Shown in pieces: positions 1-12,843 of a stretch of 64,000 nucleotides of DNA. Source of the DNA: Gossypium raimondii (taxonomy: Eukaryota > Streptophyta > Magnoliopsida > Malvales > Malvaceae); the NCBI RefSeq assembly GCF_025698545.1, contig NC_068571.1, positions 46,409,733 through 46,473,732 of the forward strand. Reading direction: 5' to 3'. The notes under the pieces are model-generated. The model saw only the letters and a list, made by a program, of their open reading frames with translations. It was not told the DNA's origin and ran no database searches. Each line of letters opens with the position of its first letter. Within the stretch, counting starts at the first letter, position 1. The position numbers were made by a program, and so were the translations under genes.

Positions 1-260
1 TGGATTAACTTGATTTTGAATTTACTTACTATTTACTGCTGCAATCTTCACAACTTTGAACTTGAATATATATCCTAGTGGAAGTTGTTAGTTATGTCAA
101 AAGTGGTAATACATAGGACGCTATTAACTTGAGAACAGATAGCTAACAATCCTATCAATATTTTTACCAGGAAAACTGATAACTGTTCAAGTATTCTCTT
201 GTCTAATCTGTTCAATCCTTCTACACATTTTATCTGATATTGTTCTCAATGTTTTCTCAG

Positions 261-1354
261 TTCCTTTTAGGCATGGAGAACGCATAGGTTTTAGTTACCT
301 AGTGTCACAAAAATATACTGGGGATAGTTCAGCTATTGAAGTTCTACGTAATTCTGAGATTCTAAATTTCAACATCAAACTTACATCATCCAGAAGGGTT
401 ATTCCGGCACACAACAGGGGCAAACCACCTTCATATTATATAATTGCAGGATTTGTGTTTACAACTGTATCTGTTCCTTATTTACGTTCTGAGGTATGTT
501 GTTTTCTTTTTATAGTGAGATTTTATGATTATTTAGATCATAAAAAGTGTAGAACTTTGAATTTTCATCAACTACATGGTAGTAGTCAATTTGATTTTTC
601 AAAAGTTAGTGACAAAATTGCTTATCTGTGGAGTTTCCAAATTAACTATGCTGTATTTGTAAATTTTGCTCAGTATGGGGACAATTATGAATATGAAGCT
701 CCAATGAATCTATTGGACAAACTCTATCATGCAACGCTGCAGTCACCCGATGAACAGCTTGTTGTGGTGTCTCAGGTTCTTTCATTCTTCTCCTGTGTGT
801 GTTTTTGCATGCACATATGCATGCCTACTTACTAGAGTGGGCATATTCTGCTGATCTGTTCTGACATTTTCTTGAAATTTTTTGAAGGTTCTTGTATCTG
901 ATATCAATATTGGATATGAGGACATTGTTAACACTCAGGTTAGAATCACCAGTCATTGGCAACTACGTTAGATTTCAGTAGTTCAGTTCTTTCATTTATC
1001 ATTGACGAACACCTAATCCTATACAGGTCCTTGCCCTTAATGGTAAGCCGGTGGCGAATTTATGGAGATTGGCTGAGATGGTAGAGAACTGCGATGATGA
1101 GTTTTTGAAATTTGACTTGGAATATGAACAGGTTTTTTATCTCTCTCTCTCTCTCTCTCTCGTCATGCATGTAGTTTCCGACACAGGCTCTTGTTGCAGT
1201 ACACGACTAGACATACATTGATGTTTGTGGTTTGATGCAGATAGTAGTGCTTCGAACAATGACAGCAAAAGCAGCTACTCCGGACATTCTTGCAACCCAC
1301 TGTATACCATCAGCAATGTCTGCTGATCTCAAAGCATTGAGACCATGGACTTAA
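261..1354 (+). CDS. DEGP9: DEG9-like Deg/HtrA serine protease, C-terminal exons only (gene enters from the left edge)
   Basis: Exons read 261-493, 674-775, 888-938, 1027-1131 and 1241-1354, all with AG/GT borders; the stop is TAA at 1352. The joined translation runs from [21 protein letters not shown] through [35 protein letters not shown] and [12 protein letters not shown] to [18 protein letters not shown]. This closely resembles the C-terminal PDZ-like part of Arabidopsis DEG9, a nuclear/nucleolar ATP-independent serine protease. The catalytic His-Asp-Ser domain would lie upstream of the window and cannot be checked. Bases 1-260 look like intron. DEG9 is preferred over DEG2 or DEG10 because of the motifs quoted, recalled from memory. 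Intron 4 holds a CT microsatellite. Confidence 0.85.
1141..1161. repeat. (CT)n microsatellite in a DEG9-like intron
   Basis: About ten uninterrupted CT units directly after the donor region of the last intron of the DEG9-like gene. Confidence 0.9.
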
Positions 1355-1373
1355 TTTATTGATTTTTTGTACC

Positions 1374-1378
<5 letters not shown>

Positions 1379-1406
<28 letters not shown>
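1379..1406. repeat. (AT)n microsatellite in the DEG9-like 3' region
   Basis: Perfect alternating AT run about 25 bp after the TAA stop, probably inside the 3' UTR. Confidence 0.85.
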
Positions 1407-1408
<2 letters not shown>

Positions 1409-1739
1409 CTGTTTCTTTTTTTTGTACGTAATTACATTTTTTAGAATGGAGCTTCTTTAGCCTAGCGTTATATAGAAATAATGATATCTCATTTTTAGAG
1501 GGATTAATACAGTTGACTCACACATTACGAACAAGGCTGCCCATGTAAGTCGTACCAATGACTTAGGTTTAATATTTTGGTTGTGATATTATCAAATTTT
1601 AACATTATTAATCAGTTTAATATTTTTTATAAAATATAATTAAAATAAGTTTGTTATATTGGTTATTCACTTGTTGAGAATTTAAGTAAGGAATTTTCAA
1701 TTTCACAATTAAATTAATTCACGATAAATTATCATCTAT

Positions 1740-2115
1740 TTGACGTGTTGATTACAAGTGAATTCATTCATAAAGATCTATGATAGATTTAACTTAGGTC
1801 ATGTTGGAACTATTGTTACTCCAAAAAATCACATATAATACTACTTTTACGAGTCAATTCATCTTCAATAGTCAAGACAAACTATCTCTCCAATTGAACA
1901 TATAAACAATATAATAATATTAACAATTTTATTTTCTTAATTAGATTCCGAGGACTACGGATAATTTAGATTAACTACTAATATTAATTATCTTTTCATA
2001 TTACAATCCGACCATATAATGTAATTTAATATTAGTTAAACTTAATCAATAAGTCAATATTTACTTATACATTTTGCTTTACAAACAAAAACCGTATAAA
2101 TAATATTAAATAATA
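1740..2115 (-). repeat. Decayed copia LTR fragment (same family as 49772-51794)
   Basis: Matches the minus-oriented LTR at about 51330-51690 in the same order: ACAAGTGAATTCATTC, then AGATTCCGAGGACTACGG, then ACAATCCGACCATATAATG, then AAGTCAATATTTACTT and a TTTTGCTTTACAAAC block. It is strongly diverged and lacks both LTR ends, so it is an old truncated copy. The 1355-1739 stretch before it is AT-rich and I see nothing in it. Confidence 0.65.
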
Positions 2116-3966
2116 ATGTTGAAACATCGTGACTTTCTCTCCTACATTTCTTGTCCATTGCCTCTGAGAATGGTTAAAATAAGACATATATATATATGGA
2201 TAAGCAAAGGAGAAACATTACAAAGAAAATATTATGGTGACTCACAGAAAGAATGAGTAAAGGAATTATCCATCTTGCCGTCAACGACTATGGGATTTAT
2301 CACCTCCTCAAACGAAGTGTTCCATGTCTTCAACATATACTTCTTTCAAGATCTTGTACTCACTCTTTATCAGACAAAGTGGGCAGGGGAAAAGGCTTAA
2401 AAATGCTCTAGGTCCCGACCTTTTGAATAGAAGGGGAGGCGACATAGCAAAGAAGTCGTGCTTCTATCTTCACTTGCATGATCTTGAGTGATTAAAGATC
2501 TTGTGGCCTAAGTGAACATAGAAAGACAAAAAAAAAAAAAAAACTCTCGTTGCATGATTTAATATGAAAAAAAGAATAGAAAACATCTATAGAAGGAACG
2601 ATGCATACAACTTGACACGTAGTTCCCGAGAGTTGGGATCGAGTGGAGTTAAGAGATGTTAATGCTACAATGATTATGGAGCACAAGAACAAATTAAGGA
2701 GTTTAGCAGTAACCTAAGACTAGTCTTCATGGAGCCAACATAAACACTTCGTAACACAGTTTGTCACCTAAACAACATTACTAGAACATGGTTAGCAAGG
2801 AACTCGAAAGCAGACTTGATTTGAGGATGTGAATAATGAGGCAAGGAAGAAAAGTAGATGTGCACCAGCCCTCAAAGCATGCAACCCTTCGATGGGCATG
2901 TGGACGGAAGCTTCGTCTCAAGAAGTATGTCCACATTTAATTCGTTTAGACCAATATCAAGGAATCTCCTCCAATGGCACCCACATGAACAAAGAATCTC
3001 TTGCAAATAATGAAAACAGAGTTTTGAGAAAGCTACCTAAGGGAGCCTAAGACTTAGGTGCTTGACACTCGAATAACATGCTCAAGGCAAGGATATAAGA
3101 GGAAGACATGTCTGAGGTAGCAAGGTTTTTCGTCTGTGGCCTCCATAGGCAATGACGGATCATCAGGCATGATCTCTCCATAGTACAGTGGGCTGTCGAG
3201 CACCATCAGCGTGATGGGTTAAGAAATCTGATGAGCTCGCACCATAGATCCATAATATAAATATATAACTGATGGATGAAGATAATAAATTTGTGCAAGT
3301 TAAAATGAAAAACATGAAAATGAAATTTTGGTTGAGCGGTAAATTAAGGTTTTTCAATAACATCCAATATTTTTTTGTTATGTGTTATAATCACGGTGTG
3401 ACATATGACATATGATAAAAGATAAAAAATAAAATAAATAAAGTTATAAAAGTTATAAAACTATTAAAATTTATTGTTTATGGAAAAGTATTTAAAAATA
3501 GAAAGAAATATAAAATTGCAAAAATTATAAAATATCCTAAAAAATTATAAAAATTTGTAAAAGAAAATTATAAAATCCTGAAAAAATTTATAAAATTATC
3601 ATATCCTATTACAGCATCTCTCTAATACGTCAAAGCCGATCATAATCAACTCAATGTTTCCTTAATTTTACTTTATCTTTCTTCTCCGATTTACATTTAA
3701 TATTTTCTTACTAACTTTATATATCAAACCAAATTGTACCCAAACTTCAGAAATATTATAAAAAGTGAGGGTCATTGTAGCTGCCATAGCAATTCCCTTC
3801 CGAGCTTAAATGCGTTGTCTTTGTCATGTTTATACTCTTCATACTCCTTGTCATTGACTTCATATACTTCAGTGGAGAAGATGCTTAATGTTATACATGC
3901 AAACTGAGAAAATTACACGCCTTTTATTCTTCTTAATTGTTTGGAAGAAATTACCTGCAGTGCAAC
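2116..3966. other. Intergenic DNA without recognisable gene
   Basis: AT-rich sequence with a more GC-balanced island at about 2250-3240. Short open frames there (up to 73 codons) have no family resemblance, no splice context and no repeat counterpart elsewhere in the window. The island could be old transposon coding sequence, but I cannot place it. The 3380-3600 stretch is almost pure A/T with repeated TATAAAA words. Confidence 0.5.
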
Positions 3967-6900
3967 TGTAACAACTCGAAAGTTAGTGATATAAAAAAAA
4001 ATAGTGTCAAGACTCTATTTCTATAAATCGAGCTCGTAAATATTATTATTAAATATTTACGGAATTATTTTATAAGTGAATTGAATTTTAGATTTGTAAT
4101 TTGGCGAATTAGTTATTAATTAAGGTTCAGAGACTAAATCGTAAATAGTTTAAATATTATAGAACTCTAATTTATAAAAGGCTTGAGGACCACAATGGTT
4201 ATTAAACCATTGTTCTTGTTTACTAAGTGGGTTTTAATGATGATGGACGATTGGCAGGTGTATTTTTTAATAAATTTAATATATAAGAAAAAATAAAAGT
4301 AAAAGAAAAGAGATGATATTTATAATTTTTTTCAATTTTCTTTGTTTGACCGAATGTTTAAGAGGAGGAGGAGGTTTCAAATAACCCTTCGATTGGTAAG
4401 GTATTTTCTGTTTTTTTTTGTAAAATTTATGTTTTAATATCGTGAAAGTTTGATTTAGTTAGTTTCTGTATTATTTTGTAAAATAGTTAAAGTTTTCAAT
4501 AGTTGTTATTGATGATTTCTTAAAGTTTTCAGTGTTAAATTGTTAGATTTTGAGCTTAGATATAAAAATAATAATTTGTTTGTAAAGTTTAAATGTTAGT
4601 TTTGTAACATAAGGACTAAAATGAATTATTTGTAACGCTGATATGAGAATTTGACAAAAATAGATAGTAGAGAGTTTATAAAGGACGAGATTGAAATTAG
4701 ATTAGAAAACGAAGCTCAAATTTGAAAGATATGACTATTTTGGTGTTGGGGACTAAATTAAATAAAATGTAAAAATTTAAGGGATATTTGAAAAATAAAA
4801 TTGAGCTGATGCATGCTTATAATAGGATGATATGAGATGTTTGGAATTGACAACTTAAACTCAATTATTATATAGATCAAGAATTGAACCAAATCGAGGC
4901 TAATAGCAGAAAAACAAAAATTGTCGAATAGTCCTTAAAAGCTCGTTTGGTTACTATTTCACCAGATAAGTTCATATGGAATTTACTAAGTTAATTCATG
5001 TATGTTTTTATTTCTATAAATTGAATAATTATATTTGTTACATATTTATTTGTTATGCAATATGCAAGGTATGATATCGAGGAAATTGAAAATAATTATT
5101 TGAGTTTAAAATGTCATATTTGAGATTGATTATTGGACTAGAGGACTAATTTGAACAGCAATGAAAATTTGTGTAACTTAGTGATTATATGTATTGGCAT
5201 TGAATTTGGTTGGGATGTATTATGTTAAATAATAAAATGAGAAGAACTTACTCAAATCATGGAAGAGCAAATTGTTTAACTAAACATTTTATGGACAACA
5301 ATGATATTACAACTTGGAAAAATTACCAAAAAATTGTAAGAAGCGAGTTAGAGGTTGAATCAAACATGAAATTAAAGCCTATTGAGTCTAGTTTTACACA
5401 AAAGCAACGGTAAAAGTAATGAAATTGTAGATTATGAGATATAATACTTTTTATGAGACAATGTCAGAATGATTTCGGGTTCAATTGTTCTAAACTTGAA
5501 AAATCATTATAAATTGTACAAAAATTTTTAGGTGATGAAATTTATATGCCTAAAACCTTAATGAGTTTATTTTCAAAGCAAACAAATGACAACATAATTT
5601 GAGACTTTTACTGAAAGATATTTAATTTTTAGTGAAGAAGAGTCGGAACTACCTAGCAGCAGAACAACGGAGGTTTAAAAAAAAAACTAGTATTAATCTA
5701 CCAAGAAATAAATTCTGAAACTTTATGGTAAAAAGTTCATGGGGTCTAGTTTCAAAAATAAAAAGCGGATCTTAATTTCGAATTTTGTAGGTCCAGATAT
5801 AAATATTTTAGTGACTACTACTCAAGAAGACAAATTTTTAAAAGTGTATGTATAAATAGTGAAAAGATAATTCATGTTACATAAAAGCGTGTCATACTAA
5901 GGCTAAAGATTCTTGTATAAATGCTTGTAAATAAAGAAACTGGAATGAAGTGAAGGAGGAGAAAAATAATAGAAGAGTTATAAAATGAATTAATAGTTTA
6001 TTACGATTGATCAAATCATATTGGTATAAATTTAATTTATTGTTGAGGTAGATGCTTAAATTGAATAAAAGTGAAAATATTAAAACTAAATGAAATAGTG
6101 AAATTGGTTTGGAATTGAAATGGTATGCTATGTTATGTATGAAATGAAATCATGAGTGATAAATTGATGATATTGAGATCAATAGAATGAGAATTGAACT
6201 TATAAGGGAATTGAATAAATGATTACCCTATTAATTGCCCGGGTGGAGTTATTTCGACTATATGTCGATTAGCGCTGGACACATTTTACTTCGGACGTTT
6301 CAATTAGCGCTGGGCGCAAACTAATTACTTCGGATCTTCTGATGAGGCACTGGGTGCCAAATGGTTACTTTGACTACGTGTCGATGAGTGTTGGGCACAA
6401 TATTTACTTCGGTCATACTGATAAGCGCTGGGCGCAATCTATTTTCTTTGGAAATTATCCGATGAGGCACCGGGTGCCAAATTGGGTGTTGGTTGGATTT
6501 GTGTATCTGTTCGTGTCCAAGTCAAGTTAATAAGGATTTAATATGTAAAAAATTATAATTATAATGAAAAGAATTGTTAATGTGAAAGAAATTTGTAAAC
6601 TGAATTAATAAGTCCGAAAGGCTAGTATGATACTGTGATGAATTCAACGATTCAATTTGTGAAATGACATGTTAATATGATATATTTCTAACTAGTTATT
6701 TGTTCATATTTAAGATGATTCATAAGATACATTTATAATGAGGTATTATGTGTTGATGATTAATTGAATTGTGATTTTGAAATTGAGTGTGAATATATGT
6801 ATTGCATAGAATTGTGATGAAATCATTGTCATACAATAAGAACAATGTATGTGGTGCAGTATGCAAATACGATCAAATTTAGGATATGATATGTGGAATG

Positions 6901-7857
6901 TTTCTATCGGGCTTGATATTATAATTGGAATTAGAAACTTAACAATGTAATGAAATAGATTGATAATAAATATGATAATGAAATGAGTTATGTGAAATTG
7001 ATATGAGTTAGTGACTTGAAAAAGATATCGAAATGAAATAGTATAATGCTATGGAAGCAATTGTACATATATATATGTGGATCATGATAAAGGAAATACA
7101 TGAACTTTTGTGTGAATAAATTGGAAACGAGTTTTGGGGAGGTTGAAATGAATACGAATGAGTTGACTGAATCCAGAAAAAGACTTAAATGGTTTATTGT
7201 TGTGGAATGAACATGGAATTGATTGTTATAATGTTAATGATATAAATGTTTGATTCATGATCAGTATTGAGTTTTAAAAAGGCTTTATAATAGGTGTTGG
7301 CATGTAAATGAAATTGATGACTTCTATTGCAATGCTAAATGAATTGGTTTGACACTTGATATGAATGACATACTAGTTGGATGTTACAATTTTCTTAACT
7401 TGTAATTTTATTATTTGAATCATAAAAATATTACCGAGTTCCATTGCTCAACATATGGTTTGTTTTTCGTGCGCAGGTTATGTATAATTCAAGACATTTG
7501 AACTACGACTTTAACATCCAGTCAACAATCTCGAACTTGTCAACGTTTGCATATTCTGTTTTTATTCTAAGTTGGCATGTACCTAGTTGAGTCTAATTTG
7601 GTTTGTTCTTAAGTGAACGCTCCTGTTGAATTTGGTATCATATGATGGATGTTTGGTTCATGTTCAACCTCGGATTGGTTCTTGGAGCTTTTGTGAACGC
7701 GTATAAATCCCGTAAATGGTTGATTATAGTGATTAATGTTTGTTTGATTGAATTAAATCTTACAATGGCTTAAAGTTGAAATATATTTATCATAGTTGCT
7801 CCGGCGACGAATATGACATCCTATTGCTCGGATTCGGCGATCGAGACGGGTGTTACA
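3967..7857 (+). repeat. Possible solo LTR (gypsy-type), about 3.9 kb
   Basis: The left end reads TGTAACAACTCG and the right end CGAGACGGGTGTTACA, giving 7-bp inverted termini TGTAACA/TGTTACA typical of plant gypsy LTRs. The flanking 5 bp are GCAAC (3962-3966) and ACAAC (7858-7862), four of five matching, compatible with a worn target duplication. Internal phrases such as GTCTAGTTTCAAAAATAAAA and the GCGCTGGGCGC tandem at about 6240-6485 are what I associate with cotton gypsy LTRs. No gag-pol was found. It may be a composite of several LTR pieces rather than one 3.9-kb LTR. Confidence 0.45.
6240..6485. repeat. Degenerate tandem array with GCGCTGGGCGC / GGCACTGGGTGCC cores
   Basis: Six or so imperfect units of roughly 40-60 bp. 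Each has a GATGAGCRCTGGGYGC-type core followed by an ATTTACTTCGG-type phrase: cores near 6270, 6307, 6343, 6387, 6424 and 6462. It lies inside the proposed gypsy-type LTR. The 62-codon frame over it is only the repeat being open by chance. Confidence 0.75.
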
Positions 7858-9714
7858 ACAACAACATGCATCATTTAATTCATCTTGGTTTTTTCCTTGT
7901 CACTGTTTGTAATAATGTATAGTGTATATATGTATGCATGCATGTAACACTCCTCACATAAGTCACCCTTACAAATGTTCTAGTGCAAAAAACTTCGTTA
8001 GCTTCTATCAATTCATTCACTGATCTTTCCTCTACTTGAATTTATAATATTTATAATATTTTTTTTAATATTTTATAAAAAATATAAATTTTTTCTTTAT
8101 TTCTAAATATTTTGTAATTTTTTTATGATTTTTTAAATAAATTTAAATATTTTTCTTTGAAGGTGAATTTTTTTTATGCATTCGAGTAATTCAAATATCA
8201 ATTGAGTAATTTTGAAAAAGTAGGAGGGGTTTAATCCGTAAGGCTTAAGCCATTGATAAATTAGCGAAGCGCAAAACACGCATGCCACGTAATTAGAACT
8301 TCAATCCAACACGTAAACATGACATTCACCCTTTGTATTTCTTCTTTTTCCATTCTCTCTTGTTTCTGTTTCTTATTTCCTCCTGTTGGTTTCTCTGTTT
8401 ATAGGACGATTACCATTTAACCCAACCTTCTTCCTCAGATATTTCTGGATAAACATACCCTTTGCTAAAACGTAACATACCCTGGCTCCATTTTTCATTT
8501 CTCGGTTTTCTTCTACTTTTATTCCTTCAAGTGATCAAACATGGAAAACCATTTTGTTGGTCGTTTCATTTTCGGAGACCCATTTGGAGATGGGTCTTAG
8601 ATTAATTACGTTTTTTTTAGGATTTTAAGTATGAAACGGTTCAAGGATGATGGATTTGGTCGTATATTTTTTAAGAAAGTACCATTGATAACGGAGTTTC
8701 ATTGAGATTTTCTTTTTGTCTCTGTTTGACTGTGTATTGAGTGGTATTTATTAAGGATCAGAGAGATTCCTATTTGTAGTGTTCCAATGACAATGTGTGA
8801 TGTAAGGGTTGATGCATAAAATTTTTCAAATCAAATATTGTACAAGTTAAGCCATTTTAGTTACTTTTATGTTAATAGTTCGTATTTGTTATGTAAGTAA
8901 TGATTCATTGTAGGATTCTATATTAATTCATGAATCAACGTTAGAAGAATAGTAAAGTTGTTGATGCATTAGGTGGGTTTAATAAGTTGTATGTCAGTAG
9001 GAAGTCATTTAGGCTTTGCTCGGTAAAGTGGAAAGAAAATTGGAAAGATTGAAAAATTCGAAGAGTAGAAAAATAGAATGATAGAAAATATATTTTTTCT
9101 TCTCATAGGTGCGGTGTGCTTTGTAGAAAAGGTGAAAATTTTGATGTACAAGACAAGCTTCCAGCTTTTATGTTGATTTCAGTATGCTTTGGGCTTGCTA
9201 TTTCTGAAATAGTAGTAGGATTAAGAGTAAGTGAATTAAATTAGTCATATCTAGAGGTTGAGGTCCTGCATAACTGAGAAATGGTTGAATGAACATAAGC
9301 ATCAAATAAAGAAATTTGGATAATTTCTTTTTCTAATATCTGTTTAAGTCTTTAGTGGGTCTTTCTAGGCATTGCTATATAGGTCAAATATCCGAACTCA
9401 CTATCCTACATTGAACACTAAGAAAAGTTAATTTCCATGTATAGTCTGCACTAACAGTAATGTGGTTTATTTGGTTGGTTTTACTTCTCTCAAATTTATA
9501 CTTTTTTTATAATGTGCATTAACATTTATTTTTGGTGAACTGCATAAAATCTGAGGTTTCATAAACTTTAGCTTTTTTCACCCATATCTATTGAGTTTGT
9601 CCTACACAGATTTATAGATAAGAGATTCTAGAAAATAGAAGTGTTAAACTTAAATTTTATTTTGCAGACTGTTGAAAGTTTGGCAGGCACTTTAGATTAA
9701 TTATATCAGATAAA
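7858..9714 (+). promoter_or_regulatory. Upstream region and probable leader intron of the UBC gene
   Basis: 7858-8270 is AT-rich with no gene. Pyrimidine-rich sequence at 8335-8400 (CTTCTTTTTCCATTCTCTC and following) looks like a plant core promoter/5' UTR. A leader intron probably ends at an acceptor TTTTGCAG just before about 9668, because the start ATG follows 47 bp later and the intervening 1 kb has no open frame. The exact transcription start and donor cannot be set from sequence alone. Confidence 0.35.
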
Positions 9715-12643
9715 ATGTCTTCCCAAAGCAAGAGGAGAGAAATGGATGTAATGAAGTTGTAAGTTTCTCTTTCATGTTTACATCTTGTTTGTTGCTGCCT
9801 TTGTTCACATGATTTGATCTCTTTCTCTTTTCATGTTGTGGAGGATAGTCTGTAAATGTTTTGCCTAGGTAATGGGGCTTTATTAAGGTGGTTTTAGCAT
9901 TATTCTTTTCAATTTCGTTAGGAGGGGCTAGAGGTTAGTGTCGTTGAGGAACTATCCAGCTGACTTGATCAAATAACAAGTGATATGGATAAGATGGGAT
10001 GTTTTGAACCATAAGCCTTACAGGGTTGCATCATGATTAGATGTTTGTAGCAAAGATGGTAATACTAATTGAATTTGTTTAATTGACACATTTATTGTCC
10101 GATGATTTGACTGTGTGTGGAATAGGTTAATAAAGAGACTGGCAGACTACACAATGCTGGAATAGGTTAACATGAACTCTTTTCATCTTGTTATGTTTTT
10201 AAGTTGTGGGTTGTATTAAGGTCTTTCAGCAGTGGTGGCAACTATTAAAAGGCGGTGCCAGTATCGATTCATGTTTGAAGATTATCATGAAGAAGTCTGT
10301 AGACTGCATCATAACTGCATAAAATTACTTCTGCACTTGTTTTTCAAGGGAAATGAGTACATTGATGGTTTATTTTAGTTGACATATTTTACCTCCTTAG
10401 TTTCAAGGGAGAGCACAACTTTTACTTTGTAGTAATCTGTTGATTGCTTTGATGTGGTTTATCTGACAATTTTAGGACACAAGATTCTTTGAGATGTGAG
10501 ATTCTCTCATTTCAAGTAGGGAAGCTTAAGCAAAGTAATTATGAAAAAAATTATTATAAAATCAACTGCTCCCTTAGAGAGAGAGAGAGAAAGGGAGGAA
10601 TGGCCTGATCACCAATGGAGCTATTTTGATTGATCACTTATAGTGTTAGAGACAGGCTGCCTTCTCACAGCAAATTTACTGATCAACTTAATGCCTTGTT
10701 GATTGTTGATTGGGGAATAATGGGTATTTGAATGTAATGTATTAGCTAATGTACTCTTTTGTGAGTGGTTATGTAACCATTGTCAAACTTTGAAGCAAAA
10801 CTTTGCTTACTTCGGATAAATAAAATTTTACTTATCCAAAAGAAGGGAAGAGAGGAAGGGATATTAGAGCATTAGAGGGTCATGGTCATTAATGTCCATT
10901 ATTCATTAAATTCTCATGTGCTACTCTATTGTGTCATGGTCATTAATGAACAGATTCAAGAGAGAGATCTGTTCCTGTTTCCACTTTATTTAACTATGTT
11001 ACTACTTTTCCCATTTCATTTCTCTGAAAGCTTTACTGAATTTGTCAACTGTTTCTGAAATTTTGGGATTTTTAATCTGAGTTGCTAATGAGTTTTCCAT
11101 CTCTTTGTCACTTCTCTCCTATTCATTTTATCCAGGATGATGAATGATTATGTTGTGGAAACAATAAATGATATACTCAACGAATTCATTGTGGGATTTC
11201 ATGGTCCCAAAGAAAGTATGTTTTCTAATCTGTTCAATATAGGTTCTCCAGTTATGCATTTGATATGATCCGTCTTGATAATATTTTTATGTTCATGTAA
11301 TTACTGCCTGACAGCACTGAAGGGATTGTTCCATAGCATTATACATGCTTATCAATTTGAGAATAGATTGTTAATTTGATTAAACTATTATACAATAAGG
11401 GGCTGTTTCTCTTTCATACACACATATACCTCTTCTCTCTCTCTTACTCTTTCCCTTTTACGTAGAAGGAATTTGATTTCCTAAACCTTTTTGTGCTTGG
11501 TGAGTTTTCTGTCTCTTATTCTTTTATCGTCTGGTCAAACATTGTTTCCTTTGGAAACTGTGTTGCTTGCACTAGGGCCTATGTGTAAGATATGGGTATG
11601 TATTTGTCAAGACATGTTCAATTTTTTAGAAGTTATTTCCATATGGAGGGTTCTTGAAAAGTCATATTCCCATATTCATGTCTCGATATGTATATGTCAT
11701 GGGTGTCAAACACTGGCACTTTCAGAAAGTGAGAAATTTGAGCAACACAGTTTGGATGTCCTTGTTCTGAATCCATTTTTTTCTTTCTTAAATATCCTTA
11801 ACTTCATCAACTGCAATAGGTCTGTATGAAGGTGGAGTTTGGAAAATCCGGGTTGAGCTTCCAGATGCCTATCCTTACAAGTCTCCTTCTATTAGATTCG
11901 TGAATAAGATACTTCACCCAAATGTCGATGAAACGTGAGCAATTTATAATTTCAAACTTGATTCTCATGGATTGCAATATTTCACTGAATATTTCACCAT
12001 GATAATTGTTGTTCAAAGTTCTTACGCAACTTGAATTTTTCTATATTAAATGAATTTCAGGTCTGGTTCTGTATGCTTGGATGTTATTAACCAGTCGTGG
12101 AGTCCAATGTTCGGTATGCATCAGTTTACTTCTATCGGTTACTAACAAGCGACATTCCACATTATTAATTTCCTTAATTGATGAATGCCCTTGTGAATTG
12201 ATTTCCTTTTTTTTGCAGATCTTTTAAACATTTTTGAAGTTTTTCTTCCACAGCTCTTGCTTTATCCAAACCCATCACACCCCCTAAACAGGGATGCAGC
12301 ATCATTGATGATGAAAGATCGAAAACAATATGATCAGAAAGTAAAAGGTAAAGATTCTAGAACTTGTGATATGGTTTTTTTTGGTTATGCATCCTTAGCA
12401 TAAGACGTTTGTACCCAAGATGTTTGTAAGAAAGGTAGGGTGGTTGTACATTGAATATTCCTTTCCAGGGCTGAGCAATGTTATCTTCTGTCTTCTTGGA
12501 AAACAGAATTCTGTGAGCTATATGCGAAGAAGGAAGATATCATGAAACCAACAGCTGGTGAGGAGACCGATGACGATGAAGATGTAACCGATGAGGAAAC
12601 CTGTTCTAGTGATGATGAAATTGATGGACGTGCAGATCCATAA
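9715..12643 (+). CDS. UBC5: Ubiquitin-conjugating enzyme E2, UBC4/5/6 group
   Basis: Coding exons are 9715-9758, 11136-11215, 11820-11934, 12061-12113, 12219-12347 and 12507-12643, all GT-AG, summing to 558 nt (185 residues). The protein starts [17 protein letters not shown], has the [10 protein letters not shown] strand, the HPNVDET motif and the active-site [17 protein letters not shown] with Cys85. It continues with [16 protein letters not shown] and ends in an acidic tail finishing DGRADP. Length, Cys85 and the acidic tail match Arabidopsis UBC4/UBC5/UBC6, E2 enzymes that take ubiquitin from E1 as a thioester and pass it on with E3 ligases in nucleus and cytosol. HPN and the catalytic Cys are intact, so it should be functional. 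Assignment to UBC5 rather than UBC4 or UBC6 rests mainly on length and is uncertain. Confidence 0.93.
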
Positions 12644-12843
12644 AAATGCCTTGGAAGTCCTAATGGAAGCAAAGATGAACCCACTTCATTGCTATCAGCA
12701 GCATAATAGAAAATTAGAAGTGATAAGTGATTTTTCAAAACATTAGTGCCTACAAAAGGACAATGGACATAACAACAATTGGTACATAAAATCAGATACA
12801 TTACTATTATTATTCCTGGTAGATAATGTACTGGAAGATTATT

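Noticed and set aside
302..835. 177-codon frame as a single exon of the DEG9-like gene
   Set aside because: Residues from the middle part do not match the family; clear GT-AG borders split it into exons 261-493 and 674-775.
2829..3050. 73-codon frame in the 2.2-3.2 kb island
   Set aside because: No recognisable domain, no promoter or splice signal, no counterpart; kept only as unassigned intergenic DNA.
6342..6530. 62-codon frame with repeated RHWVPN-like words
   Set aside because: Direct product of the tandem array at 6240-6485.
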